Source: Lachnospiraceae bacterium
GTDB lineage: Bacteria; Bacillota; Clostridia; Lachnospirales; Lachnospiraceae
Direction: 5' to 3'
Length of the DNA stretch: 64,000 nucleotides
Assembly: GCA_910575775.1 (NCBI GenBank)
Contig: CAJTEY010000007.1
Coordinates: 62,001-126,000, forward strand
The notes under the pieces are model-generated. The model saw only the letters and a list, made by a program, of their open reading frames with translations, ran no database searches and was not told where the DNA came from. A program made the position numbers and the translations under genes. Below are positions 1 through 8,835 of the stretch, piece after piece. Every line of letters starts with the position of its first letter. Within the stretch, counting starts at the first letter, position 1.

Positions 1-1266
1 AAACAGCACCGCTATATGACGATTTTCCCCACCGATCACCAGTTCAAAGTCTTTGTCTTTACTGATTTTATCCACCACCTGGGGCGCCACATACTGTTTA
101 AAGACATTGATCACGCGCCGTCTTCGTATAATCTCCGCCAGATATCTGCGCACCATCTGCACCAGAAAGATGACCAGCAGGCAGACCGGCAGCAGGATCG
201 TCGGAACGATCCATCCACTCCCATACATTGCCTTTACGAAGACCAGGTCAAGAACTGTCAGTCCCGCCAGAAGAATTGTGGAATACAACATTCTTATTTT
301 TTCACTGCAGACATAGAATACGCCGCACAGAAGCGACGCCGCCAGTGCATAGTACAGGGGCGGAATCGGAAGCTGGGTTTTTCCCTCCAGCAAAGCTTCT
401 ATGATGTTGGCATGTATCTCCACTCCGTACATCTGGCTGTTATGGGCTATGGCAGGCATGTAGGCGTCCTGCATACCCACAGCGTAGGCACCCACCAGCA
501 CAACCGCGTCCCGAAATATCGCCGGATCCACCGTACCGTCCAGCACATCCGCCATAGAGACGACACTGTAGCCTCCCGCCTTACCGGAATAAGTGAAATA
601 AAACCGATTGTTTCTCCCATATACGGCAGGAAATACCACTTCTTCTCCCCGGCTTTCCTGATAAATCTTATAAACCTGCGTGGAAAGACTGTACGCCCGG
701 TTCCCCTCATAATCCAGATAAGCCATGGCCTGCCTCACATAGCCGTCCGTATCCACAAAGGTATTGGCAAAGCCGCACCTGATTTCACTCATTAACCCGT
801 CATAGGGCTCAATCACATAATCCACGTGATAAGGATTATAGACAATCCTGCCGTCCGCTCCCTGTTCCGGCCGTTCTTTAAAAGAAAAACTCATGGCAGC
901 GACCACATTTCCCGCTTCCCCGCAGGCTCTGGCAAAGGTGACATCCCCCTCCCGGTCCGCCTCCTCGCTGTAGATCACATCGAATCCGATCACAGCCGGG
1001 CACACGCCATCCGCACCGTTTAACAGGCGCACCAGTTTCGCCGGGATCTCTCTGCTCCAAGTGTTGACAGGGCCATATTCTTCCAGCGTTTTATCGTCGA
1101 TACCTATGATATAAATTTTTTTGTTGGTGACACTCCCCCTCTGGTTCAGCCTGTCGGAAATTCCTATGTCAAGGAAACTGGCCGTACCAAAATAGAGAAA
1201 AGCAAAAGAGGTCAGAATAACGGCGGCAGTAACCGCCGCCGTTTTCATTTTTTTCAAGTATTTCAT
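1..1266 (-). CDS. CHASE2-domain class III nucleotide cyclase (3' end outside window)
   Basis: Membrane-bound sensor cyclase. The visible 422 residues start at ATG 1266 with a signal-anchor (MKYLKKMKTAAVTAAVILT). A long extracytoplasmic CHASE2 region follows at roughly residues 35-310, with family motifs such as IGIDDKTLEEYG and VIGFDVIYSEE. Three closely spaced transmembrane segments lie near 315-390. The juxtamembrane stretch FKQYVAPQVVDKI and GGENRHIAVLF are how the class III adenylate/guanylate cyclase domain begins in this family. The catalytic domain itself runs off the window edge, so metal- and base-binding residues cannot be checked. It lies 13 bp behind the FecR-domain gene and is probably co-transcribed with it; CHASE2 and FecR modules often occur together. 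The product nucleotide (cAMP or cGMP) is unknown. Confidence 0.9.
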   Translation of the reverse strand, partial: MKYLKKMKTAAVTAAVILTSFAFLYFGTASFLDIGISDRLNQRGSVTNKKIYIIGIDDKTLEEYGPVNTWSREIPAKLVRLLNGADGVCPAVIGFDVIYSEEADREGDVTFARACGEAGNVVAAMSFSFKERPEQGADGRIVYNPYHVDYVIEPYDGLMSEIRCGFANTFVDTDGYVRQAMAYLDYEGNRAYSLSTQVYKIYQESRGEEVVFPAVYGRNNRFYFTYSGKAGGYSVVSMADVLDGTVDPAIFRDAVVLVGAYAVGMQDAYMPAIAHNSQMYGVEIHANIIEALLEGKTQLPIPPLYYALAASLLCGVFYVCSEKIRMLYSTILLAGLTVLDLVFVKAMYGSGWIVPTILLPVCLLVIFLVQMVRRYLAEIIRRRRVINVFKQYVAPQVVDKISKDKDFELVIGGENRHIAVLF

Positions 1267-1279
1267 GCTCTAAATCCCG

Positions 1280-2740
1280 CTATTTCCAAGATATTGTCGT
1301 ATTCGCCTCAATTTTGGTTCCAAAATCAAACTCCCACGTACCTCTCTGGTCTGGAACAAGCACAGGCACTGTAGCCGTCTCCCCGTCTGTGACAGTCTGC
1401 GTTGCAAACACCCTGCCCTGGTACATGAAGGTCACCGTATAAGTCACTGGATCTGACGGCTCTTCGGGTTTACCTGGTTCATCCGGCTTGCCGGGTTCAT
1501 CTGGCTTATCCGGCTTATCGGGTTCGTCCGGCTCATCGGGCTTATCCGGCTCATCGGGTTTATCCGGCTTGTCGGGCTTATCCGGCTCATCGGGTTTATC
1601 CGGCTTGTCGGGCTTATCGGGTTTACTCGGTTTATTCGGTTTACTCGGCTTATCCTTATCTGATTTGCCGTCGTCTGGATTGTTCCCGGTATTTTCGTCC
1701 TGAGAACCTTCTCCGCCAGTATTGCCATGATCCACCCGACCGCTGTTCACCGGCCGCTCCGCTTTTGGCGGTTTCATCGCCGGAGCCTGCGGCACAGGTT
1801 TTCCTGCCGTCGGCTGAATCACAGGAGCCTGGGGCTGTGCCTTAGACGGTTTGTCGGTGATGTTCTTTATCCTATCCGTATATATCTGCGCATCAGCCTC
1901 GCCCGGAATCTCTTCTTCTGCCTGCTCTGCCGGCTCATCCTCAATCTGCGGCGCCTGTTCGTCCTCATTCTCTGCCGCTTTACCGGGATCTTCCATCGGC
2001 GAAGCAAGCTGCGTCAGTTCCTCCAGCGAAATCCCGGTCATATCCTGTCCATTCTCCATCATATCAAGCAGATTTATGACCGCCTGTCGGGGAAGCTCGT
2101 CGTATGCAATATCCTCGACATCGCTCACCGTTCCATCCTGATACACAGTCAATTCACTACCTGCCGGAACTAAGGTTTCCTCCCCGTATGTACCGTCCGG
2201 AAGAACGGGCTTCGTCCCGACCTTTCCTTGAAAACAGCACAGCTTTGTATTCTGATCGCCATTTTCATCCACATACAATTCCACACGATAGATGGTTCCT
2301 CGGACAGCCATCACAGAATTGGGAGTGGAAGTCTCATACCGGGCTCCTTCGCCCAGCGGACGCTGGATCTCATTGGTAATAGCTCCCTGCTCCAGACATA
2401 TCTTTGTTTTGGAATCTGCCTCCGTCCCCTCCGCTTCCAGAGAAAAAGCCGTATCCGCCTCCGCCATCACATACTTATCATCATCCAGCTTCATGCGCAT
2501 ACTGGAATCTGACGCCACGCTGACACGGTCACCGGATTCCAGGTACAGATTCTCTGCCGCATTCATGGTTCCCACACTTTCACGCTCAATCACGGCGCTT
2601 CCTTGTACATCATAGACCAGTATGGATCGGAATACCTCTTCCTTCTTATTAAATAGTAATGCGACTGCCGCCACTGCGATTACTGCCGCTGCGGCGCAGA
2701 CACAAACGATTTGCTTCTTATATAATGTCCGTTTCTGCAT
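1280..2740 (-). CDS. membrane-anchored FecR-domain protein with Pro/Lys/Asp-rich stalk
   Basis: 486 residues. A short cytoplasmic tail and one transmembrane helix (about 11-30) precede an extracellular FecR-type beta domain (about 35-205) with the typical segment SVMAVRGTIYRVELY. An acidic linker and a Pro-rich stretch (298-335) follow, then a stalk of KPD/EPD triplets (362-428). The last 50 residues (VTFMYQGRVFATQTVTDGE) resemble the small beta repeats of InlB/Flg_new type found at the ends of surface proteins. Role: probably an extracellular sensor or scaffold for the CHASE2 cyclase encoded next (inference from the gene pair). It is not a classical FecR, because no sigma factor or TonB receptor lies nearby, as expected for a Gram-positive cell. 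Confidence 0.88.
   Translation of the reverse strand: MQKRTLYKKQIVCVCAAAAVIAVAAVALLFNKKEEVFRSILVYDVQGSAVIERESVGTMNAAENLYLESGDRVSVASDSSMRMKLDDDKYVMAEADTAFSLEAEGTEADSKTKICLEQGAITNEIQRPLGEGARYETSTPNSVMAVRGTIYRVELYVDENGDQNTKLCCFQGKVGTKPVLPDGTYGEETLVPAGSELTVYQDGTVSDVEDIAYDELPRQAVINLLDMMENGQDMTGISLEELTQLASPMEDPGKAAENEDEQAPQIEDEPAEQAEEEIPGEADAQIYTDRIKNITDKPSKAQPQAPVIQPTAGKPVPQAPAMKPPKAERPVNSGRVDHGNTGGEGSQDENTGNNPDDGKSDKDKPSKPNKPSKPDKPDKPDKPDEPDKPDKPDKPDEPDKPDEPDEPDKPDKPDEPGKPDEPGKPEEPSDPVTYTVTFMYQGRVFATQTVTDGETATVPVLVPDQRGTWEFDFGTKIEANTTISWK
1457..1657 (-). repeat. in-frame KPD/EPD triplet repeat (stalk of FecR protein)
   Basis: About 200 bp of degenerate 9-bp units encoding Lys-Pro-Asp, Glu-Pro-Asp and Lys-Pro-Asn/Ser. 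The region encodes an extended, charged stalk that could span the cell wall. Low complexity here creates long open frames on both strands. Confidence 0.9.
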
Positions 2741-2785
2741 CCTCTACCACGCCCCTCTTTCCACACACTGCTTTCCGCCGTAAAA

Positions 2786-4066
2786 TTACTTGGTAAAGCT
2801 ATAATTACCATCTGCGCTGACATAGAAATCATTGCCGCCATGATAAACCGACTTGTCACCGTCCACTTTCCATTGTCCCTGCGCCAGATGATATTTCTCT
2901 CCTGCCTTGAGCGCATAGACACCGCTTTGGGAGATAACATGATCCGTCTCCGGCTTCTCCTCTGTTGATACGGTAATGCTGCAGGCCGTCTCATTGCCCG
3001 CCTTGTCTATTGCCCGGATCACACAGGAGGTACCGTTTGCCGTCACTTTATAATTTGCACCTTCGGGAACTGCCGGCTGCTCATTTACCAGAACTCTGTC
3101 CAGATTGGCATCCTCCACCTGGAATACCGTTCCTTCCGGGTATGTCTTTCCTTCCTCAATCCCCTTTATGACAGGCTTTTGGGTATCTACCACGATTCCG
3201 TTAGAGCGGGCGTAGTAATTTTTTTCTCCGGCCGTCACCTTTACATATATGACATAGCTCCCATCCTGCGCAAGAAGAATCGTTTCAGACGGCTCTTTTT
3301 CATACCACCTCAAAGAACTCATCTGCTCTTCCGTCTTCGCTTCCGCTTCCATGTCCGTCACTTTATCCTTGGCCCAGAAAACGGACATATTCTGGTCACT
3401 CTGGCTGACAGTCACCTCCACTTGCGGTCCCCAGTTCCTAATATATTCAAAGGTAATTTTTCCGCCCAGACTGCAAGTACTTTCTTTTCCATCCCTCGTA
3501 ATGAAAATCTCCGGCGTAGTTTCCACGTCTGGCACGTTCTCGTCTTCCGGCTTGTTTTCTCCGTCCGCCGCGTCCTCACCTTCCGATGTGTTTTCTCCGT
3601 CCGCCACATCCTCGTCTTCCGGCTTGTTTTCTCCGTCCGCCGCGTCCTCACCTTCCGATGTGTTTTCTCCGTCCGCCGCATCCTCGTCTTCCGGCTTGTT
3701 TTCTCCGTCCGCCGCGTCCTCACCTTCCGGTGTGTTTTCTCCGTCCGCCGCATCCTCGTCTTCCGGCTTGTTTTCTCCGTCCGCCGCATCTTCGTCTTCC
3801 GGCTCGTTTTCCACGTCCGCCGCATCTTCGTCTTCCGGCTTGTTTTCTCCGTCCGCCGCATCCTCGTCTTCCGGCTCGTTTTCCACGTCCGCCGTGTTCT
3901 CATTTTCCGGTGCGCTCTCATCGCCGCCAGTCATGCCGGCATCTGCGTCGGAACACACTTCGGTTCCCGCATCATCCTCCGCTGCCAGCATCGTACTCAT
4001 CGGCATCATGCATCCAAGCAATAGCGCCAAACCCAACGCCGCCGCGCTTTTCCAATTCCTATACAT
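2786..4066 (-). CDS. secreted protein with acidic 12-residue repeats
   Basis: First gene of the locus. The start chosen is the ATG encoding MYRNWKSAAALG, with GGGGG eight bases upstream; upstream in-frame ATG and TTG codons are alternatives. An N-terminal signal sequence (ALGLALLLGCMMPMSTMLA) is followed by an acidic repeat region, then a beta-rich region with an Ig-like flavour (FITRDGKESTCSLGGKITFEYI; DGSYVIYVKVTAGEKNYYA; KVTANGTSCVIRAIDKAGNE). The end (LAQGQWKVDGDKSVYHGG) looks like a small carbohydrate- or wall-associated module. There is no LPXTG motif, so attachment is unclear. Possible ligand or partner of the FecR protein encoded 45 bp downstream (inference). Family not recognised. 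Confidence 0.8.
   Translation of the reverse strand: MYRNWKSAAALGLALLLGCMMPMSTMLAAEDDAGTEVCSDADAGMTGGDESAPENENTADVENEPEDEDAADGENKPEDEDAADVENEPEDEDAADGENKPEDEDAADGENTPEGEDAADGENKPEDEDAADGENTSEGEDAADGENKPEDEDVADGENTSEGEDAADGENKPEDENVPDVETTPEIFITRDGKESTCSLGGKITFEYIRNWGPQVEVTVSQSDQNMSVFWAKDKVTDMEAEAKTEEQMSSLRWYEKEPSETILLAQDGSYVIYVKVTAGEKNYYARSNGIVVDTQKPVIKGIEEGKTYPEGTVFQVEDANLDRVLVNEQPAVPEGANYKVTANGTSCVIRAIDKAGNETACSITVSTEEKPETDHVISQSGVYALKAGEKYHLAQGQWKVDGDKSVYHGGNDFYVSADGNYSFTK
3524..3883 (-). repeat. tandem 36-bp coding repeat, ten units
   Basis: Ten consecutive 12-residue units built on ENKPEDEDAADG, with alternating variants ENTSEGEDAADG, ENTPEGEDAADG and ENEPEDEDAADV. Copies are nearly identical at DNA level, so the tract should be prone to expansion and contraction by slippage or recombination. 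It encodes a highly acidic linker next to the mature N-terminus. Confidence 0.93.
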
Positions 4067-4160
4067 ACTCATCGCCCCCAATTCTCACACTGAAAATCCA
4101 AACTGCTCTTTTGATACGCGAACATACTTCCAGAGTATATATCGCCCTCTTTACCATAAT

Positions 4161-4189
4161 ATTTTACATGTATTCCAAAATTTGGTCAA
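4161..4189 (-). promoter_or_regulatory. promoter of the repeat protein/FecR/cyclase operon
   Basis: Minus-strand TTGACC, 17-bp spacer, TAAAAT. It lies about 95 bp before the first start codon and is a good match to a vegetative sigma-A promoter. Confidence 0.6.
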
Positions 4190-4236
4190 TGTTTTAGCAT
4201 GTAACAGTGCCTGAAGGCCGCAAATTTCAAAATTTG

Positions 4237-4270
4237 AAAAAGCCCCGCACCATATTGGCACAGGGCTTTT
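4237..4270 (-). terminator. intrinsic terminator of metK
   Basis: Stem AAAAGCCC/GGGCTTTT followed on the minus strand by a T-rich run, 15 bp after the metK stop codon. Confidence 0.85.
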
Positions 4271-4285
4271 GGTATTTTTATGAAT

Positions 4286-5467
4286 TTACAGATATTTCTT
4301 CAGTGCATCCACCTTGTCAAGTTTCTCCCAGGGCAGATCCAGATCGTTGCGGCCAAAATGTCCGTATGCCGCAGTCTGCTTGTAGATCGGACGACGAAGG
4401 TCAAGCATCTTGATGATGCCTGCAGGTCTTAAGTCAAAGTTTTCGCGCACGATCTCCACCAGCTTGTCATCGGCAATCTTACCTGTGCCGAAGGTGTCTA
4501 CCATAATGGAAGTGGGCTGTGCCACACCGATCGCGTAGGAGAGCTGGATCTCGCACTTGTCCGCAATGCCTGCAGCCACAATGTTCTTCGCCACATAGCG
4601 CGCCGCATAAGCTGCAGAGCGGTCCACCTTTGTGCAGTCCTTGCCGGAGAACGCACCGCCGCCGTGACGTGCATAGCCGCCGTAGGTATCTACGATGATC
4701 TTACGGCCAGTCAGACCTGCGTCACCGTGAGGGCCGCCGATCACGAAACGTCCCGTAGGATTGATGAAGAATTTGGTCTGGTCATCAACCAGCTCCTTGG
4801 GCAGAACGGGATCAAACACATATTTTTTGATGTCTTCATGGATCTGCTCCTGGGTCACGTCCTCATCGTGCTGGGTAGACAGCACAACCGCCTCCAGACG
4901 AACCGGCTTGCCTGCCTCATCGTACTCCACGGAAACCTGGCTCTTGCCGTCGGGTCTCAAATATTTGAGGGTGCCATCTTTGCGCACCTTGGTGAGCTGC
5001 AGCGCCAGCTTATGTGCAAGGTCGATGGGATAAGGCATGTACTCCTCGGTCTCATTGGTCGCATAGCCGAACATCATACCCTGGTCGCCCGCTCCCGTAT
5101 CCAGATCGTCGTTCTGCTCGCCCTTCTTTGCCTCCAGTGCCTTGTCCACACCCATCGCGATATCTGCAGACTGCTCGTCAATCGCCACGAACACAGCGCA
5201 GGTGTTTGCGTCAAAGCCGTACTCGGACTTGGTGTAACCGATCTCTTTTACGGTATCACGCACAATTTTCTGCATATCCACATATGCATTGGTGGTAATC
5301 TCACCTGTCACCAGCACAAACCCGGTACAGACTGCCGTCTCGCATGCCACGCGGCTCATGGGATCCTTTTCCATGCAGGCATCCAGGATCGCATCGGAAA
5401 TCGCATCGCAGACCTTGTCGGGATGCCCCTCAGTTACAGACTCGGATGTAAATAATCTTTTCTCCAT
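4286..5467 (-). CDS. metK: S-adenosylmethionine synthetase
   Basis: 393 residues, normal length for MetK, which makes SAM from methionine and ATP in the cytoplasm. It starts with [21 protein letters not shown], carrying the ATP-binding His of GHPDK. The family signatures [12 protein letters not shown] and GGGAFSGKD are both present. A strong AAAGGAG site lies 7 bp before the start. It stands alone, preceded by a SAM-I riboswitch and followed by its own terminator, so it should be repressed when SAM is plentiful. Confidence 0.98.
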   Translation of the reverse strand: MEKRLFTSESVTEGHPDKVCDAISDAILDACMEKDPMSRVACETAVCTGFVLVTGEITTNAYVDMQKIVRDTVKEIGYTKSEYGFDANTCAVFVAIDEQSADIAMGVDKALEAKKGEQNDDLDTGAGDQGMMFGYATNETEEYMPYPIDLAHKLALQLTKVRKDGTLKYLRPDGKSQVSVEYDEAGKPVRLEAVVLSTQHDEDVTQEQIHEDIKKYVFDPVLPKELVDDQTKFFINPTGRFVIGGPHGDAGLTGRKIIVDTYGGYARHGGGAFSGKDCTKVDRSAAYAARYVAKNIVAAGIADKCEIQLSYAIGVAQPTSIMVDTFGTGKIADDKLVEIVRENFDLRPAGIIKMLDLRRPIYKQTAAYGHFGRNDLDLPWEKLDKVDALKKYL

Positions 5468-5536
5468 TTTTCCTCTCCTTTTTGTGTATTGTGTTTTTTG
5501 TGAATGTGAATAAGATTTCTTCTCTGCCTATCCGCG

Positions 5537-5571
5537 AAAAGTCCCCTTACTTCTCTTTGAAATAAGGGGAC
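5537..5571 (-). terminator. riboswitch-controlled terminator before metK
   Basis: Perfect 9-bp stem GTCCCCTTA/TAAGGGGAC followed by TTTT on the minus strand. It lies directly downstream of the SAM-I aptamer and 70 bp before metK, so it is the expression platform that ends transcription when SAM binds. Confidence 0.9.
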
Positions 5572-5592
5572 CCGACATACAAGCATCAAATC

Positions 5593-5705
5593 CTCTTATT
5601 GTTCGATCATGCTGCCGTAACAGCTTCGCTCAGGTTGGCACCTTCCTTGTCAGGGGTTGCCGTGGCTTCATCGATCCTATGTATCTCCACCACTCTGAAT
5701 AAGAG
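5593..5705 (-). ncRNA. SAM-I (S-box) riboswitch aptamer
   Basis: Read on the minus strand, this contains the S-box core in order: CAGAGTGGTGGAG, GATGAAGCCACGGCAACC, AAGGTGCCAACCTG and a closing helix. P1 is formed by CTCTTATT at one end and AATAAGAG at the other. Position before metK and the following terminator fit the known class; ligand binding represses transcription. Confidence 0.95.
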
Positions 5706-5738
5706 AAAGACATCACAATATAAAATTGATCTAAGCTC

Positions 5739-5767
5739 AAGATACACCAACTCGGAGCCTGTGTCAA
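5739..5767 (-). promoter_or_regulatory. metK promoter
   Basis: Perfect TTGACA, 17-bp spacer, TATCTT on the minus strand. Transcription would start about 25 bp before the riboswitch P1 helix. Confidence 0.75.
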
Positions 5768-5830
5768 GCCCCGAATGCTCACTTTCTGTATCAGCCGGAA
5801 AAACAGCCAGAACCGGCCGGCCGTTTACCG

Positions 5831-7123
5831 TCAGCTCACCTTTAATTTAAACTTCTGCAGATCCCGATCAGTGGTCACCAGATCAATCTGTGCCCCCAGA
5901 TGCTGCAGCTTCAGATGAAAATCTTCATAACCGCGCTGAATATACTTGATATCGTCAACCGTGCTGATCCCGTCCGCCGCCAGCGCCGCAATGACAAGCG
6001 CCGCTCCTGCCCTCAGATCCGGTGCGGTAATATGCGCCCCGGTGTACTTGGACACGCCGTCAATGATCGCCGTATTGCTCTCCACTTTGATGTTCGCGCC
6101 CATGCAGGTAAGCTCGTCCACATATTTAAAGCGATTCTCGAAAATGCTCTCCGTCACAATGCTGGTTCCCGTAGAAAGTCCCAGTGCCACCGTAATCTGC
6201 GGCTGCATGTCTGTGGGAAATCCCGGATAAGGAAGGGTCTTCACATGGGTATGTCCCAGAGGCTTCGCCGCCACCACACGCACCGCATCGTCAGACTCCT
6301 CAATCTCACAGCCGATCTCCAAAAGTTTCGCACTGATGGACTCTAAGTGTTTCGGGATCACGTTCTTTACCGTCACATCACCCTTCGTCACTGCCGCCGC
6401 AAACATAAACGTGCCGGCTTCAATCTGATCGGGGATGATTCCGTACTCCGTCCCGTGTAGTTTCGCCACACCCTTGATACGGATCACGTCCGTACCTGCG
6501 CCCTTGATATTGGCGCCCATGCTGTTTAAAAAGTTCGCCAGGTCAACGACATGAGGCTCCTTCGCCGCATTCTCAATCACGGTGGTGCCCTCCGCCATCA
6601 CTGCCGCCATCATCACATTCATGGTCGCGCCCACGGTAACCACGTCCATGTAGATATGGTTTCCCTTCAGTTTCGCAGCCTCCGCGCATATGCGGCCATA
6701 TCCGATTCCAACGTCAGCTCCCAGCGCACGAAAGCCTTTGATGTGCTGGTCAATGGGACGCAGCCCGATATTACAGCCACCAGGAAGAACGACCTCAGCC
6801 TTGCTGTATTTGCCGAGCAGAGACCCCAAAAGATAGTAAGATGCTCTGATTTTTTTGATATAATCGCCCTCAATCACCAGATTGTGGACTTGCGAGGCAT
6901 TGATCTTCACCGTATGTCTGTCTATCCGATTAATCACAACGCCAATACTTTCCATAGCCTGCATCATGACATTGGTGTCCCTGACGTCCGGCACATTCTC
7001 TATCAACACGGTTTCGTCCGTCATAATGGCGGCCGCCAGGATCGCCAGCGCCGCGTTTTTCGCACCGCTGATCTCCACCTCGCCGACTAACGGATTCCCA
7101 CCTTTAATCGCATATTGTTCCAT
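5831..7123 (-). CDS. murA: UDP-N-acetylglucosamine 1-carboxyvinyltransferase
   Basis: 430 residues. First committed step of peptidoglycan synthesis: transfers enolpyruvate from PEP to UDP-GlcNAc. The start MEQYAIKGGNPLVGEVEISG and the KNAAL motif are typical. The catalytic, fosfomycin-sensitive Cys is present in LPGGCNIGLRP, so this copy should be fosfomycin-sensitive rather than carry the Asp variant. It has its own promoter and sits between the M23 peptidase and metK. Confidence 0.97.
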   Translation of the reverse strand: MEQYAIKGGNPLVGEVEISGAKNAALAILAAAIMTDETVLIENVPDVRDTNVMMQAMESIGVVINRIDRHTVKINASQVHNLVIEGDYIKKIRASYYLLGSLLGKYSKAEVVLPGGCNIGLRPIDQHIKGFRALGADVGIGYGRICAEAAKLKGNHIYMDVVTVGATMNVMMAAVMAEGTTVIENAAKEPHVVDLANFLNSMGANIKGAGTDVIRIKGVAKLHGTEYGIIPDQIEAGTFMFAAAVTKGDVTVKNVIPKHLESISAKLLEIGCEIEESDDAVRVVAAKPLGHTHVKTLPYPGFPTDMQPQITVALGLSTGTSIVTESIFENRFKYVDELTCMGANIKVESNTAIIDGVSKYTGAHITAPDLRAGAALVIAALAADGISTVDDIKYIQRGYEDFHLKLQHLGAQIDLVTTDRDLQKFKLKVS

Positions 7124-7172
7124 CTATGTTTACTTGCCTTTCTTCATCGAAAAAACTCAAACATTAAAATAC

Positions 7173-7200
7173 AGTATAACAGATTTTGAAGGTTTGTAAA
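7173..7200 (-). promoter_or_regulatory. murA promoter
   Basis: Minus strand TTTACA, 16-bp spacer, TATACT, about 50 bp before the murA start. Confidence 0.6.
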
Positions 7201-7226
7201 CCCCTTCACATCGCACGCCCGAACTG

Positions 7227-8813
7227 CTAATTCAAGTAATCGAAAGGGTTTACCTGCGTGCCGTTAATGAGAATTTCAAAGTGAATATGCGGTCCCGTGC
7301 TTACGCCCGTATTGCCGCTCAAGGCAATTTTCTGCCCCTGGCTCACAGTCTGCCCCTGTTTTACCAGCACTTTGCTCAAATGGCCGTAGCGGGTCTGCCT
7401 GCCGTCCGCATGGTCAATGTAAACCACATAGCCGTAGCCGCTGCCCCATCCTGCCCTGGATACCGTTCCCGCGCAGGACGCCATAACCGCCGTACCCACA
7501 GGCGTCGCCCAGTCCACTCCCTTGTGATTGGTGCTGGCTCTCCGGGTAGGTGCCGTTCGTCTGCCGAATCTGGAAGTAAGTCTTCCCCCCGAAATCGGCT
7601 TCAGGTAAGTGGGCGGGATCTTCGTGCCGCGCTCCACAATTTTGGGCACAGCCGCATAGGTAATCTCCTCCTTCAGGATTTCTCTTCCCACTTCCTCGTT
7701 ATTGCGATAGGACACATCCGCCACAACCTTGCGGTGACCTGCAGACGGCTCCTGCAGTGTCTGCATATCGGTCGTGTACCAGTCGTCGTTGTCGACATAG
7801 ATGACGTCCGCCTCGTAATCCTCTTCATAGTACATCTGCTCCGTGCGCTCCACGGAAAGCTCCGGCTCCGGCACGGTCACAATCAACTCATCGCCCACAC
7901 GGATCACAGAGTTTTCATTCTCTATCGTCTCGTTCATAGCGATCAGCTCATCCAATGGTATCTCATTCTTCTCGGCAATCTGGGAGAGCGTATCCCCGGC
8001 AACCACCTCGTAAATCTGCTCCTTTTCCTGATCCTTTGTCACCTCTTCGATCGCCTGCTCCAGAGGTGTCAGTTCATAGTCCATCAGATAGGACTCCACC
8101 ACCTCCACCGTGTCGCCAAAATCGAGTGCAAGAAGCCCCAGCTCATAATCGGAAAATTCTTTCTCCGAAGCCGGTTCGATGTCCTCAAAAATATCATCCA
8201 GCACCGCGTTAATCCCCGCACTGGTCATTGTCTCCTTTGCCTCCTCCGCCTCTTCTTTCTGCTCTCTGGCCGAATAAATCTGCGTCGTCAGCACGTTGAG
8301 CTCCCTGTCGGAGTCCAGCACAAGATCCGCATAATAATGATTGCCGCTGTCATATTTTTTGATAGATGCCTGTAAGAGCGCAAGCACTTCCTGCGTACTT
8401 GCCAGGTTCACCGTATATTCGTTGATTTTCACGGTATAGGAGCGGTTCAGTGTCTCCTTGACGCTGCCGCGCAGGGCAGTCAGCATATTGGCAACAATGA
8501 GATTCTTGTCATCCACCTTGCCCCAGAGCACCTCTTCCCCTTCCCAGCTCAGCTCACTCTCCGCCAGTACCATCTCGTCACTGCTTGCCGCAAGCGCTTT
8601 TCTCGCCTCAATCAGACACTCGTCCGCCTCTGCGGCATCACCCATCACACCTACCTGCATCCCGTTTAGGTATACCGTAAAAAGGTTATCCCCATCGCTT
8701 TCCAGTGTCTGCAGATGGGGCAGGAAAAAGGCTGCGACAATGCTTGCAAGCACCGCAACCTTAATATATGCAATTTTCATTTTTTTATAATATCTGCTCA
8801 ATATTTTCATCAT
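7227..8813 (-). CDS. LysM-G5-M23 peptidoglycan endopeptidase, membrane anchored
   Basis: About 528 residues from the ATG chosen here. The frame is open upstream to 8891, but that would run into the preceding gene. A transmembrane segment (IAYIKVAVLASIVAAFFL) is followed by a long helical region (about 45-260), LysM (about 267-315; YEVVAGDTLSQIAEKNEI), G5 (about 320-398) and a C-terminal M23 metallopeptidase (about 407-526). Zinc ligands are visible: His and Asp in NHKGVDWA and the HIH of TGPHIHFEI. It probably cleaves peptidoglycan cross-bridges outside the membrane; M23 proteins with the motifs intact are usually active. It lies 22 bp downstream of the coiled-coil membrane protein and is likely co-transcribed with it. 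Confidence 0.92.
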   Translation of the reverse strand: MMKILSRYYKKMKIAYIKVAVLASIVAAFFLPHLQTLESDGDNLFTVYLNGMQVGVMGDAAEADECLIEARKALAASSDEMVLAESELSWEGEEVLWGKVDDKNLIVANMLTALRGSVKETLNRSYTVKINEYTVNLASTQEVLALLQASIKKYDSGNHYYADLVLDSDRELNVLTTQIYSAREQKEEAEEAKETMTSAGINAVLDDIFEDIEPASEKEFSDYELGLLALDFGDTVEVVESYLMDYELTPLEQAIEEVTKDQEKEQIYEVVAGDTLSQIAEKNEIPLDELIAMNETIENENSVIRVGDELIVTVPEPELSVERTEQMYYEEDYEADVIYVDNDDWYTTDMQTLQEPSAGHRKVVADVSYRNNEEVGREILKEEITYAAVPKIVERGTKIPPTYLKPISGGRLTSRFGRRTAPTRRASTNHKGVDWATPVGTAVMASCAGTVSRAGWGSGYGYVVYIDHADGRQTRYGHLSKVLVKQGQTVSQGQKIALSGNTGVSTGPHIHFEILINGTQVNPFDYLN

Positions 8814-8835
8814 TATTTTTCTTACATGCCCCGGC

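Noticed and set aside
1488..1703. Plus-strand frame rich in Gly/Ser/Leu opposite the KPD stalk
   Set aside because: Produced by the triplet repeat read on the other strand; no ribosome site, no family, and the minus frame carries a full FecR protein.
3524..3883. Regular 36-bp units considered as a CRISPR array
   Set aside because: Units are contiguous with no unique spacers and are translated in frame as part of a secreted protein.
3351..4214. Long Ser/Pro-rich plus-strand frame, 287 codons
   Set aside because: Mirror image of the acidic repeat on the other strand; lacks a start site and crosses the real promoter.
4664..5455. 263-codon plus-strand frame
   Set aside because: Antisense to metK, whose domains, riboswitch and terminator are unambiguous.
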